A DNA stretch of 64,000 nucleotides from Peptococcaceae bacterium UBA7702 (GTDB lineage: Bacteria > Bacillota > Dehalobacteriia > UBA7702): positions 884,536 through 948,535 of the forward strand of contig DLGE01000001.1 of the NCBI GenBank assembly GCA_002482535.1. Direction: 5' to 3'. The translations under genes were made by a program, and so were the position numbers. This document shows, piece after piece, positions 1-7,516 of this stretch; position 1 is the stretch's first letter, and the number at the start of each line of letters is the position of its first letter. A model generated the notes under the pieces. The model was not told the origin of the DNA. It made no database searches and saw only the letters and a list, made by a program, of their open reading frames with translations.

Positions 1-39
1 CTGTTTTGACGAAGCCCCTTTTTTTTATAGAATCATCTT

Positions 40-558
40 CTAAATAATTTTAACCTGACACCTTTCCATTGCCTTTAAAGCGTTTTCATGGCTTTCCGGC
101 GTCACCCCGGCGCAGCAATCTTTGTCCACGATGATTTCCGTTTCCGGAAAAGCCGCCTTCAGGATCAGCGCGTTGCTGATCACGCAGATATCCGTGCAAA
201 GACCTACCAGAACGATGGAGTCGATATCCCCTTTTCCCTGCAAATAGTGGGCCAAGGCCAAGGAACCGAAGGCGGGCTTATCGATGACCGTCCTGCCCTC
301 GGCCAGTTCCCGGATATTGCGATGCAGCTGCCAGCCGTCGGTATCTTTGATACAGTGCCTGACGGGCAGTTTTTGCCCCTCTTGTGTTTCAAGATAATTT
401 TCCCCGTGGGTATCCCTGGTAAAAACGATTTCCCCGCCGAAATAGCTGATTTTATCGATCACGCCCTGCAAGATATTGCGGGCCTCGGCGGTGCCGAGGG
501 CGCCGTCAATAAAATCATTTTGCATATCGACTACAACCAAAACATCATTGGTTTTCAT
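40..558 (-). CDS. Nicotinamidase/isochorismatase-family cysteine hydrolase
   Basis: A 172-residue protein of the cysteine hydrolase family, which hydrolyses amides such as nicotinamide. The catalytic triad is visible as Asp11 (VVVDMQNDF), Lys94 (DKPAFGS) and Cys121 (GLCTDICV). Asp49, His51 (DTH) and His68 fit the metal site of true nicotinamidases, so NAD salvage is the favoured role. The start is set by AAGGAGG six bases upstream of ATG. It lies 11 bp downstream of eutH on the same strand and is probably co-transcribed with it. The exact substrate is not proven by sequence; another small amide is possible. Confidence 0.85.
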   Translation of the reverse strand: MKTNDVLVVVDMQNDFIDGALGTAEARNILQGVIDKISYFGGEIVFTRDTHGENYLETQEGQKLPVRHCIKDTDGWQLHRNIRELAEGRTVIDKPAFGSLALAHYLQGKGDIDSIVLVGLCTDICVISNALILKAAFPETEIIVDKDCCAGVTPESHENALKAMERCQVKII

Positions 559-569
559 AAGCTTCCTCC

Positions 570-1655
570 TTATGCTTCATCATGCTTTATCTTATCTTTT
601 CTTGTTAAGAACATCGCCAAAACAAAGGCGGCCACGGCGGAGACGAATTTCCCGGCGATGAGTGCCGGGATCATATCCGGGGCGACCCCCGCCGTGAAGC
701 CCACATGGGCGGCGAAAGAACCGTAAACGAGAAAGGCAGTCACCACCACCTTACTCCGAGGCGACATATCCTTGATCAGGGCGAAGACCGGCGTCGCCGA
801 GGCCGTTGTCAACACCAAAGCGGAAATGCCCACGCTGTCGAGGCCGATGGCGCCACCGACTCGATCCAGGGTTTTTCCGGCAAAGTGAAGCAGTAAGCCC
901 ACAAGGGACAAAAAGCCGATGACGGAAATGGAGATATAACCGACGATCAGAAAGCCCACGGTAACCTCGTCCATGCCCTTTAACAAGGTCACACCGGTGA
1001 GAAAACGCAGAAAGGCGAGGATAATACCGATCACGCCGATGGCGCTGATCAGACGGGCATACCAAAGACAGGCGGTAATCAACGCTTTTCTGAAAAAGAG
1101 CATACCGCATACGAGAAAAGCGCTCATGAGAATCACTGGCAGGCTGTTGATGATGATCACGCCGAAGGACAGTTCCATGGTGAGACCTCCTGCGATACAG
1201 CCCAAAGGCATCACGCTCAAACCGATGACATTGCCTTTGGCAAAAAGTTGATGGTCCTCCCCATCGGTGAGCTGAAAACCGATGGGCAAATAGTAAACAA
1301 GGACCGGCCCCAGCAGAGAAGCCATAACGACGCCGCCGTAAAGACCCAAAGTAGCGTCCTTGGCCATGGAAACCGCCAGGGAATAGCCGCCCATATCGAT
1401 GGCGAGGATAGAACCAAACATGGCGGGATCCGCGCCGATCAGCCCATAAAGCGGGGACAGGAAATTGCCGAGAACCCGGCCGAAAACCGGCGCCAAACAA
1501 ATGATCCCCACAATGCCTAAGGCGGTTTTGCCCATCAGTGTAAAGCCTTCGTAAAACTTCGCCCCGGCGCCGAGCTTGTTGCCGAGAATATAATCGATGC
1601 CGCCAATGACCACACCTACCGCCACAAGCCAAAGCATCACTGTCTTAATCACCAT
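570..1655 (-). CDS. eutH: EutH-type ethanolamine permease
   Basis: A polytopic inner-membrane protein (about 361 residues, roughly ten hydrophobic segments) matching the EutH ethanolamine transport family; GADPAMFGSILAIDMGGY and SPRSKVVVTAF-type stretches are typical. The open frame extends to 1727, but ATG at 1655 is preferred: it is preceded by AGAGGT at good spacing, and a consensus promoter at 1675-1702 lies inside the longer frame. No other eut genes are nearby, so it may act as a stand-alone amine uptake system. The function is inferred from family membership only. Confidence 0.85.
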   Translation of the reverse strand: MVIKTVMLWLVAVGVVIGGIDYILGNKLGAGAKFYEGFTLMGKTALGIVGIICLAPVFGRVLGNFLSPLYGLIGADPAMFGSILAIDMGGYSLAVSMAKDATLGLYGGVVMASLLGPVLVYYLPIGFQLTDGEDHQLFAKGNVIGLSVMPLGCIAGGLTMELSFGVIIINSLPVILMSAFLVCGMLFFRKALITACLWYARLISAIGVIGIILAFLRFLTGVTLLKGMDEVTVGFLIVGYISISVIGFLSLVGLLLHFAGKTLDRVGGAIGLDSVGISALVLTTASATPVFALIKDMSPRSKVVVTAFLVYGSFAAHVGFTAGVAPDMIPALIAGKFVSAVAAFVLAMFLTRKDKIKHDEA

Positions 1656-1674
1656 TGTTTTACCTCTGTCTCCC

Positions 1675-1702
1675 ATTATAAAAGATAAAACGCTGCTGTC
1701 AA
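1675..1702 (-). promoter_or_regulatory. Sigma-A promoter for eutH operon
   Basis: On the minus strand TTGACA (1697-1702) and TATAAT (1675-1680) are separated by 16 bases. Both hexamers are perfect consensus. The predicted transcript starts about 12 bases before the eutH ATG at 1655. Confidence 0.8.
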
Positions 1703-1714
1703 GGAAATCCCCTC

Positions 1715-1742
1715 TTGACGAAATCAAATAATATGGTAAAAT
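1715..1742 (+). promoter_or_regulatory. Sigma-A promoter for tRNA-Thr
   Basis: TTGACG (1715-1720), a 16-base spacer and TAAAAT (1737-1742) lie 15 bases upstream of the mature tRNA 5' end. The promoter is nearly back-to-back with the eutH promoter. Confidence 0.7.
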
Positions 1743-1757
1743 GTTTAAGTACGCGAT

Positions 1758-1833
1758 GCTGCTGTGGCTCAGCTGGTAGAGCAGCGCACTCGTAATGCGC
1801 AGGTCAACGGTTCGAATCCGTTCAGCAGCTCCA
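1758..1833 (+). tRNA. tRNA-Thr (anticodon CGT)
   Basis: A full cloverleaf can be drawn by eye: acceptor stem GCTGCTG/CAGCAGC, D stem GCTC/GAGC, anticodon stem GCGCA/TGCGC with loop CTCGTAA, T stem AACGG/CCGTT with loop TTCGAAT, discriminator T, and an encoded CCA. Anticodon CGT reads ACG (Thr). It has its own promoter and is followed immediately by an intrinsic terminator. Confidence 0.97.
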
Positions 1834-1835
1834 TA

Positions 1836-1873
1836 AAAACCCCCTGGTATACTGATGTATCCCAGGGGGTTTT
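1836..1873. terminator. Intrinsic terminator after tRNA-Thr
   Basis: A 12-bp perfect stem: 1836-1847 (AAAACCCCCTGG) pairs with 1862-1873 (CCAGGGGGTTTT). The flanking A and T runs make it bidirectional, so it could also end minus-strand transcription from the XRE gene region. Confidence 0.9.
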
Positions 1874-1911
1874 GCTTTGCCTTGAAACAGGCAGTTTTTT
1901 AGTTTTGGTGT

Positions 1912-1944
1912 TTACATAGAAATAATACCGAGTAATTTTTTCAT
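1912..1944 (-). CDS. Possible 10-residue peptide with a strong RBS
   Basis: ATG at 1944 reads MKKLLGIISM and then stops. It is preceded by AAAGGAGGG (1952-1960) at seven bases, one of the best ribosome sites in the window. It lies downstream of the XRE gene and a 27-codon hydrophobic ORF on the same strand and ends just before the bidirectional terminator. The length is too short for any family match. It could be a leader or signal peptide, or the stump of a decayed gene. Confidence 0.3.
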   Translation of the reverse strand: MKKLLGIISM

Positions 1945-1993
1945 TGTTTTTCCCTCCTTTATAATGAATTATGATATAGCCCCTTTGAAGCGA

Positions 1994-2077
1994 TCATGCA
2001 CCAAGGCAGAGACCAACACCTCTTGTGGCAATGATAATGGTGATCGCCGTTACAATAATAAGACCGGATATCCGCAT
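1994..2077 (-). CDS. Possible 27-residue hydrophobic peptide
   Basis: An ATG three bases after the XRE stop region opens a 27-codon frame with one predicted membrane span (RISGLIIVTAITIIIA), then a short tail ending GLCLGA. The ribosome site is weak (GATAAAGA). Its position directly behind a small repressor and its hydrophobicity resemble toxin-like or membrane micropeptides, but there is no family evidence. It may be a chance ORF. Confidence 0.3.
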   Translation of the reverse strand: MRISGLIIVTAITIIIATRGVGLCLGA

Positions 2078-2080
2078 TCT

Positions 2081-2293
2081 TTATCTTACATGTTTACTGT
2101 ATTCAATAAGATCGCCGGGTTGGCAATTCAAAGCGGTACATATTTTGTCAATAACATCTACAGGAATATGTTTGATTCTATTTGTACAAATCGCCGATAT
2201 CGTGGGCGGCCGTATTCCCGTTATTTCGACAAGTTGTTTTTGCGTCATATCATTCATTGCCAGTAATACCTTTAATCGAAACTTAATTGGCAT
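2081..2293 (-). CDS. Small XRE/Cro-C1-type HTH regulator
   Basis: A 70-residue single-domain DNA-binding protein. Residues about 10-60 form a Cro/C1 helix-turn-helix (MTQKQLVEITGI, then PPTISAICTNRI). This compact type is common in Bacillota accessory DNA. ATG at 2293 is chosen over the upstream in-frame start because AGGGAAGG lies four bases before it. A promoter with an overlapping palindrome upstream suggests autoregulation. The target genes are unknown; two tiny ORFs follow on the same strand. Confidence 0.8.
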   Translation of the reverse strand: MPIKFRLKVLLAMNDMTQKQLVEITGIRPPTISAICTNRIKHIPVDVIDKICTALNCQPGDLIEYSKHVR

Positions 2294-2337
2294 ATACCTT
2301 CCCTTTTCGGTGCGACTCAATACAAGCCCACTTTTCT

Positions 2338-2374
2338 ACAATATTGTTGTACTACGAATCCCGTGATTTATCAA
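2338..2374 (-). promoter_or_regulatory. Promoter and candidate operator of the XRE gene
   Basis: On the minus strand TTGATA (2369-2374) and TACAAC (2346-2351) are 17 bases apart. The palindrome ACAATATTGT (2338-2347) overlaps the downstream edge of the -10, a typical place for self-repression. The HTH protein is the obvious binder, by inference. Confidence 0.5.
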
Positions 2375-2448
2375 TACGCCACACGAAATATTATTTCTTA
2401 ACGCGTAAAACGGGAAGGTAAGACAAGAGTAAACCGGATTTGGCCTGC

Positions 2449-2468
2449 CTAAGTTTATGTAAACTTAG
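2449..2468. promoter_or_regulatory. Perfect 9-bp inverted repeat, operator-like
   Basis: CTAAGTTTA (2449-2457) and TAAACTTAG (2460-2468) are separated by TG. No T run follows, so it is not an obvious terminator. It lies in the 270-bp gap between the XRE gene and the methyltransferase, where nothing else is recognisable, and may be a protein-binding site. Confidence 0.4.
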
Positions 2469-2565
2469 ATGCAGCATAGAACTATTACCGCTCCAAAGGC
2501 ATCCTGAAAAGCCTTGATCAAGACCGTGGCGCGAACCGGATTAAATAAAAAACCTATTGGAGCAG

Positions 2566-2596
2566 AAAAAAAGAGCCCAGGCTTTTGCCCGGGCTC
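2566..2596 (-). terminator. Intrinsic terminator of methyltransferase 1
   Basis: Arms 2573-2582 and 2587-2596 (GAGCCC core) form a hairpin with one G-U pair. On the minus strand it is followed by seven T. It lies 20 bp after the stop of the gene at 2617. Confidence 0.85.
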
Positions 2597-2616
2597 CCCT
2601 CTTTCAGCATACCTTT

Positions 2617-3852
2617 TTAATATTGACCGTACTTTAAGGTGGCTTCCCGCCATACGCTCATCTTTTCACGACTTACATTACTCACCGTAATGGAGGAGTC
2701 CATGATGAAGCCGCCCCCCGGGGCCAGGATTTCAATCTGCCGGCGGGTTTCATCGATGATCTGTTGGTCTGTACCAAAAGCCAACAGCGCGGTGGGAACC
2801 GACCCACAGATGCAGGCAACTTTACCTACGATATCCTTGGCCTTTTGCAGATCCACCTTTTCAAACATGTAGATTACCTTCCCCTTGGGGACGTCGCTGA
2901 TGATCTCAAGGCGGGAATTGTAATTGCCCTCGCAGAAAACCATCGGCGTCATATCGTTTTCAATAATCGTCATGATGGTTTTCTTGAGGTGAGGCCAATA
3001 GAACTTTTCGTAGGCGGCGGGACTCATAAACTCATCGACACCGCAGTGGAGGGGTAAGAAAATGCGTTTCGCCCCCATGGCCTTATATACCTGAATCAGA
3101 CGCTCCACATTCATCTCGGTGACAGCGGTCAGGGCCTGATTGAGCTCGGCGGGGAAAAGCATGGTATCCATGACCGTGCGGATGATGCCGCGAATACAGT
3201 CGGCAAAGGCGTCGAAGGGATTGACCAGAGCCCCCTGGTTATAGGTAGAATAGCCTTCCTTCTCAATGCAAGCCATGATTTGGCCCATCTGCTGATTGCG
3301 CTCGTTTTGGGCTTTGCCTGCCGCGATCAGCGCGGAGAGGGCCGCCTGAACTTCGGGATCAGCCAATCCCGCAATGTCGTTGAAAAACAATGCGTCGTAG
3401 ACTTCCCGCAGGTAAAGTTTGCTAAGCCCCTTCAAATTCTTATATTTACGGGGCAAAATCTTTGTTAAAATCGTGTGAGTGGGGTCCTGAATGAACTCCT
3501 TGTATTCATGATCTTCCAGAAAGGTCGCGTCAAGATGCTGCCAGCTGTCATTGAGAGCGAGGCCTCCATCGGGGCCGGGCCAGTTCAAATGCACCGGTGA
3601 CAGCGCGTTGAGGATTGGGATTCCGTAGAGCACATCGATGAAAACCGCGTCAGGATCGTATTCTTGCAGATAGCCGCGGAAACCTTCGGTCATATTTCTG
3701 GCGTCCATCATGGCGTCATACATGCTGATATGATAGGCCCGCATGGGAAATTCCGCGATTTTAGGGGCAAAAGGGACCCTATCCGGGGTTTTGAGTTGGA
3801 TGGCGGCTTCGATGCGTGCATCGCGCTGCGCCCTTGCTTGTTCTTTCGACAT
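2617..3852 (-). CDS. URO-D superfamily (MtaA-like) methyltransferase, copy 1
   Basis: A 411-residue protein of the uroporphyrinogen decarboxylase/MtaA-CmuA superfamily. Members move methyl groups between corrinoid proteins and coenzymes or decarboxylate uroporphyrinogen. The C-terminal barrel pattern is visible (VPTALLAFGTDQQIIDETRR, then GGGFIMDSS). The usual zinc motif HxCGN reads FCEGN, and the late GCxIP cysteine is replaced by DSSIT, so a typical MtaA zinc site is not evident. ATG at 3852 follows GGAGG at seven bases. It is divergent from a PucR-like regulator, an arrangement repeated at 7.8-10.5 kb. The substrate is unknown; a methylated compound or demethylation is plausible. Confidence 0.75.
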   Translation of the reverse strand: MSKEQARAQRDARIEAAIQLKTPDRVPFAPKIAEFPMRAYHISMYDAMMDARNMTEGFRGYLQEYDPDAVFIDVLYGIPILNALSPVHLNWPGPDGGLALNDSWQHLDATFLEDHEYKEFIQDPTHTILTKILPRKYKNLKGLSKLYLREVYDALFFNDIAGLADPEVQAALSALIAAGKAQNERNQQMGQIMACIEKEGYSTYNQGALVNPFDAFADCIRGIIRTVMDTMLFPAELNQALTAVTEMNVERLIQVYKAMGAKRIFLPLHCGVDEFMSPAAYEKFYWPHLKKTIMTIIENDMTPMVFCEGNYNSRLEIISDVPKGKVIYMFEKVDLQKAKDIVGKVACICGSVPTALLAFGTDQQIIDETRRQIEILAPGGGFIMDSSITVSNVSREKMSVWREATLKYGQY

Positions 3853-3971
3853 GGCGATTCCTCCGTTCAATATCCGATACTTTGGCGGCCGACCAATGTT
3901 CTTAGTATCAGTATACCAAAACGAAAGTCATCTTCTACGTACAAAGAATCAAATCTTCAAGGATATGAGAC

Positions 3972-4000
3972 TTGTTAATTTGTACGAATCGTACTATACT
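3972..4000 (+). promoter_or_regulatory. Promoter with spacer palindrome, regulator 1
   Basis: TTGTTA (3972-3977) and TATACT (3995-4000) are 17 bases apart. The 13-bp palindrome GTACGA-A-TCGTAC (3982-3994) fills the spacer and abuts the -10. The same geometry recurs upstream of the second regulator, which suggests an autoregulatory operator. Confidence 0.6.
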
Positions 4001-4016
4001 ATAGGGGGTGATTTGA

Positions 4017-5477
4017 ATGAAATTAAGCTTATGGATGATCGCGGAACATCTGAAACAATACCAACCCCGTCTTTTCATCAAGGAGGGACGGGCCACCATC
4101 AGCGGCGTGCGCTTTATTTCCGAAGATTTAACGGAGCTGCCCCAGGACTTCGTCTATATCAGTTACGGCTCCTACGCCTTTACGGATTTAAACTACGCCG
4201 ATGAGTATATGTTAATTCACCAAAACGACTTTCTCTTCATCAGCGGTCTCCATATGGAAACCCTGCTCAACAAAGTAATGACTGCCTTTGCTTATTATAA
4301 TGGCTGGGAATCCAGCCTCTGGCAGACCTCCGGCGCGGCCAACCCTTATCAACAGATGATCGATCTGAGCACCGAAGTTCTCGATAACCCGATCTGTATG
4401 GGGGATTATGAGGGCAATGTCTTGGCTTTGAGCCGGGCATTCGGCCCCGACGATGTCGATGACCGCTGGCATGAACTATACGACACCGGGATCGTGCCCA
4501 CGAGTTACACCGGTCCGCCGATCTTGACGACAGGCGGAGAGGTGGTCCCGGATTGGCTGGAAGAACCGCGGGAATATCAATATGAAAACGGTGTGAAGTA
4601 CATCTGCGCCAATATTTACGCGGATCAGGAACAGATCGCCGGCTTATACATACAACAGCATCGCACTGTATTTACCCCGGGCCATCAGCAGCTGGCAGTG
4701 GTACTCTGCGATATCTTGACCAAGACCATTGCCGCAAGGCAAAAAAACGCCCAACAGATTTATACCGGCGCCATCATCGTCCGAGATTTGCTGGAAGCAA
4801 AATCAGTGGATCCTGCCCTCGTCGACCGCCTCTCCAAAAGAGCAAACTGGCAAGGACCGTGGCAGCTTTTGGTGATTCGCAATTATCCCCTCAATGCCAG
4901 CAAGCTGAAGCAGCGAAACCTGCTCAATACCATCAGACAAATGAAAATTGTCAACATCGCCCTGGACTATCATGACGACGTAGTGGTCCTCGTCGACGCC
5001 GAGGATTTCGATACCTTCCTGGAAGATCTCCACCGCGCCATTAGTATGCGCTATTATAGTGCGGGCCTGTCTCTGCCCTATCAAAACTGGTCCGCATTGC
5101 GCACCTACTATCAACAGGCGCTCTTTGCCATGGAACAGGGCGGTTTTCTGCCGGATCTCCACGCTTGCCAGGATTATGCTTTCGAGCACCTGCTCACCCT
5201 CATCGACGCTAAAAACAGAGAACTGGAATTATGCCATCCGGCCCTGAACCTGTTAAAAGAATATGACAGACACCAACATACCGAGTTGTACGAGACCTTA
5301 TTTCACTATTTGCTCCATGAGAGAAATCTCGTAAAAACGGCGGCAGCGCTTTTTATTCATCGAAATTCCCTGATTTACCGCGTCAAACGCATCGGGGAAC
5401 TGGTTAAAATCGACTTGGATGATCCCAAAGAAAGGCAATTTATCCTCATATCCTATTGGCTGAGACAGCAAAAATAA
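4017..5477 (+). CDS. PucR-like transcriptional regulator, copy 1
   Basis: A 486-residue cytosolic regulator. An N-terminal region (about 1-270) probably senses a ligand; a central region is GGDEF-like/CdaR-like, and the last 60 residues form the PucR C-terminal helix-turn-helix (LLHERNLVKTAAALFIHRNS, then IYRVKRIGEL). Such proteins usually activate catabolic genes. It is divergent from methyltransferase 1, the probable target. The paralogue at 9089 shares the MKLSxW start, the GIVPTSYT segment and the HTH. The start is supported by GGGGTG eight bases upstream. The ligand is unknown. Confidence 0.85.
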   Translation: MKLSLWMIAEHLKQYQPRLFIKEGRATISGVRFISEDLTELPQDFVYISYGSYAFTDLNYADEYMLIHQNDFLFISGLHMETLLNKVMTAFAYYNGWESSLWQTSGAANPYQQMIDLSTEVLDNPICMGDYEGNVLALSRAFGPDDVDDRWHELYDTGIVPTSYTGPPILTTGGEVVPDWLEEPREYQYENGVKYICANIYADQEQIAGLYIQQHRTVFTPGHQQLAVVLCDILTKTIAARQKNAQQIYTGAIIVRDLLEAKSVDPALVDRLSKRANWQGPWQLLVIRNYPLNASKLKQRNLLNTIRQMKIVNIALDYHDDVVVLVDAEDFDTFLEDLHRAISMRYYSAGLSLPYQNWSALRTYYQQALFAMEQGGFLPDLHACQDYAFEHLLTLIDAKNRELELCHPALNLLKEYDRHQHTELYETLFHYLLHERNLVKTAAALFIHRNSLIYRVKRIGELVKIDLDDPKERQFILISYWLRQQK

Positions 5478-5539
5478 TAGAGCGTATTTAATTTCATAAA
5501 GAAATATAGATATTAAAATAGCGGACAACTTACAGATAC

Positions 5540-5560
5540 CAGCCCCATAAAAATCCCCTG
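5540..5560 (+). repeat. 21-bp near-copy of the tRNA-Thr 3' end and terminator arm
   Basis: Bases 5540-5560 match 1826-1846 at 19 of 21 positions. The first copy covers the tRNA-Thr acceptor end, CCA and the left terminator arm. This resembles an attachment-site duplication, but no integrase lies between the copies, so similarity between two terminators remains possible. Confidence 0.35.
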
Positions 5561-5585
5561 CTTACTTCCGTAAGCAGGGGATTTT
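5550..5585. terminator. Strong bidirectional intrinsic terminator
   Basis: A 16-bp perfect stem (5550-5565 with 5570-5585), loop TTCC, and A and T runs at the ends. It terminates regulator 1 and could also stop minus-strand transcription from the DUF6774 gene. Confidence 0.9.
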
Positions 5586-5677
5586 GTTTTGCCAAACTCA
5601 AATAAGAAGGCAGAAGGAATCGACTGGATACGGTGGGATACAAAGAAGCAATGAAAAAGCCATGGGACCATAAACGA

Positions 5678-5833
5678 TCAATAACCGTCCGGCGGTTGTG
5701 TAGCCAGTACCGCCAAAGTATCTCCCAATTGCGAGTACAACGCCGCAAGAAATAACATCTCATCTGTTGTTTTGTTTTGGGCAATCATGATGGCGATGAT
5801 GTTAACAAAAATAGCCCAGTCACATGACGTCAT
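5678..5833 (-). CDS. DUF6774 family small protein
   Basis: A 51-residue protein with a hydrophobic N-terminal half (WAIFVNIIAIMIA) followed by the conserved-looking block TTDEMLFLAALYSQLGDTLA and a short tail. This matches my recollection of DUF6774, a family of unknown function in Clostridia. ATG at 5833 has GGTGAGG seven bases upstream; the earlier in-frame ATG at 5839 is too close to that site. It lies in an AT-rich accessory stretch. No function can be assigned. Confidence 0.65.
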   Translation of the reverse strand: MTSCDWAIFVNIIAIMIAQNKTTDEMLFLAALYSQLGDTLAVLATQPPDGY

Positions 5834-5976
5834 AGGCATACCTCACCGGAAGAAAAGAGAATTTGTACTTATTTGTACTATACGCTGCATCCGATAAAGA
5901 AATGAAAACATCACCCGCCTTAAGTCTTACCTGCTCATACATCCAAACCGAAATTATCACCTCTTCTGCCTTGTAG

Positions 5977-6183
5977 TTAATGGTATTTTTCGTATAGTTC
6001 GCAAAGATATTGCAATGCAAGTCCAATCGCAGAAATCGATACCATTGAACACAGTTCGATTATTTCTTTTTCTTCATCAGATAGTGGGCCTGATTCTTCA
6101 AGCACAGTTATTATGTTCTCAGTATTGGCCCGGCCTACTATGGTCATCATTTCAACTCGTTGTTCTGGTGTGAGTTTTATCAA
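5977..6183 (-). CDS. Hypothetical 68-residue protein
   Basis: A small soluble, acidic, helical protein (LTPEQRVEMMTIVGRANTEN, then LSDEEKEIIELC). I do not recognise the family. The frame opens with GTG at 6192, but TTG at 6183 has AAGGTGG five bases upstream and is the better start. It lies upstream of the DUF6774 gene on the same strand with a 143-bp gap, in AT-rich DNA. Confidence 0.5.
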   Translation of the reverse strand: MIKLTPEQRVEMMTIVGRANTENIITVLEESGPLSDEEKEIIELCSMVSISAIGLALQYLCELYEKYH

Positions 6184-6314
6184 AAAATCCACCTTCTTTC
6201 TATAAAATCCTTATAAACAAATATTATCACAATTCGTCAAAATTCGACAGTACTTGTTTGAAAGTAAGTGTAAACTGATAGTTATTGACACAACCAAAGA
6301 AGGGATAAAAATTC

Positions 6315-6659
6315 ATGAATAGAAAAATACGTGCTGAAATTGACGATATGATGAAAGGAATCACGGCGCTCATTAAACGCATTGAAATGCTTAAATTAGA
6401 GTATAATGAGACGATGCAAGGAGCCACTCATTATATCGATAATGCTCACGGGAACTTACGGGATGCGGTATATGAACTGGAAATGACCAAAAGTGACGTA
6501 TCTAAACACGGACATTACGAGAAGTGTAAATCTGGAACATCGTGCCATTGCCCGTGTCTTACGTGTATCCATGACGATGGTCGCGACGGGGACTGTTGTA
6601 TTCGGCATCACAAAAGATGTGACATGGGTGAATGCCCAGAGTATGAAAAGGAGGATTAA
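6315..6659 (+). CDS. Hypothetical Cys-rich protein, likely phage-derived
   Basis: A 114-residue protein. Residues 1-75 are helical and coiled-coil-like (MMKGITALIKRIEMLK). The C-terminal 40 residues hold eight Cys and several His (CHCPCLTCIHDDGRDGDCC, then RCDMGECPEY), consistent with one or two zinc sites. The start has AAGGGA nine bases upstream. It is followed four bases later by a broken gene that keeps its own strong ribosome site. The type of gene and the base composition suggest a prophage remnant. The function is unknown. Confidence 0.6.
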   Translation: MNRKIRAEIDDMMKGITALIKRIEMLKLEYNETMQGATHYIDNAHGNLRDAVYELEMTKSDVSKHGHYEKCKSGTSCHCPCLTCIHDDGRDGDCCIRHHKRCDMGECPEYEKED

Positions 6660-6662
6660 CCG

Positions 6663-6847
6663 ATGAACAAATACATATAAATCGGCGCAATGGCCAAACA
6701 CGATCCAGTGACCGGTGAATTCCCTCTGGCCCAACCGATTTATCGGGAGATGATAAAGAAATAAAAAACTATCCCGATAGCACCATTTTCATGCTTGAGG
6801 ATAAATTCCCAAGCCTTCTTGATAAGGCACCAATTAAAAAAGATTAA
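6663..6847 (+). pseudogene. Broken phage-like small gene (early stop plus frameshift)
   Basis: ATG at 6663 sits behind an excellent site (AAGGAGG) but stops after five codons (MNKYI, TAA). The same frame continues IGAMAKHDPVTGEFPLAQPI and stops again. A second frame then carries DKEIKNYPDSTIFMLEDKFP and ends at 6847. The two pieces together look like one about 60-codon gene with a nonsense change and a frameshift. The start and the IGAMAKxDPxTGEF pattern resemble small conserved phage proteins. A short terminator follows. Confidence 0.55.
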
Positions 6848-6876
6848 ACCACTGAGCAAATAAGCCCAGTGGTTTT
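6847..6876 (+). terminator. Intrinsic terminator
   Basis: CCACTG (6849-6854) pairs with CAGTGG (6867-6872), flanked by AA and TTTT. It closes the small operon beginning at 6315. Confidence 0.7.
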
Positions 6877-6889
6877 CTTATTCCTGGTA

Positions 6890-6918
6890 TTGACTAAATA
6901 AATACATGGTCATATAAT
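6890..6918 (+). promoter_or_regulatory. Sigma-A promoter
   Basis: TTGACT (6890-6895), exactly 17 bases, then TATAAT (6913-6918), 30 bp before the start of the gene at 6949. Confidence 0.8.
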
Positions 6919-6948
6919 GGAAGAAAGTTACTTGAGGGAGGGTAAATG

Positions 6949-7410
6949 ATGTTCGGAGTCAAGAAGAATGATCTTGGACTGAAAGATACGACGCTACGAA
7001 TTACCGGAACCCATGTTTGCGGTTTACCATTTGCTGAGAACACTTTGTGTAATGTTTCTGCATATCAAGATCACATAAGTTTCAAAAGCGACTCTGTAAA
7101 TATTCATTTATCAGTGTCAAAATTAATTGGTGCTTCTATAAAAAGCGAAGCAGAAGTAAAAAGTCAATATGTATCGAGTGTTGGCGGAGCTATCGCAGGT
7201 GGGTTGCTGCTGGGATCTTTGGGTGCCGTGGTTGGTGGTCGAGCGAAAGAGAAGAAGCATACTACGCTCTCTCAATTTCTTGTATTCACTTATCAAAATG
7301 AGAGTGGAGTTCAGAATATTATAATTAACGTAACGGGATCATACTCTAAAGCGGGTAAAATTGTGGATTATTATAAATCTAAAATAACCCCGATTAAAAT
7401 AGAGTTATAA
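6949..7410 (+). CDS. Hypothetical protein with glycine-zipper membrane segment
   Basis: A 153-residue protein of unknown function. Residues about 1-75 are beta-rich and soluble, followed by a glycine-zipper span (SVGGAIAGGLLLGSLGAVVG) and a further beta-rich domain. It has its own consensus promoter and the ribosome site GGGAGGG. Two adjacent ATGs exist; the second (6949) has better spacing. Similar one-span proteins occur scattered in Bacillota accessory DNA. No role is assigned. Confidence 0.65.
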   Translation: MFGVKKNDLGLKDTTLRITGTHVCGLPFAENTLCNVSAYQDHISFKSDSVNIHLSVSKLIGASIKSEAEVKSQYVSSVGGAIAGGLLLGSLGAVVGGRAKEKKHTTLSQFLVFTYQNESGVQNIIINVTGSYSKAGKIVDYYKSKITPIKIEL

Positions 7411-7444
7411 AAATGAAAATCGAAATCACTCTACCAAATAAACT

Positions 7445-7469
7445 GCTATCTGTTAAGTAGACAGATAGC
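7445..7469. terminator. Hairpin after the glycine-zipper gene
   Basis: GCTATCTGT (7445-7453) pairs perfectly with ACAGATAGC (7461-7469). There is no long T run, so it may be a weak terminator or an RNA stabiliser. A second, looser hairpin (ACTGG/CCAGT) follows at about 7486-7514. Confidence 0.5.
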
Positions 7470-7516
7470 ATAACAAAACTATTTACTGGGCTTCGTCACA
7501 AACGGAGTCCAGTTAT

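Noticed and set aside
5530..5784. 84-codon minus-strand frame
   Set aside because: It runs through the strong terminator at 5550-5585 and overlaps, in another frame, the better supported DUF6774 gene.
5820..6026. 68-codon minus-strand frame
   Set aside because: It has no ribosome site and overlaps both neighbouring small genes; it is probably a chance ORF.
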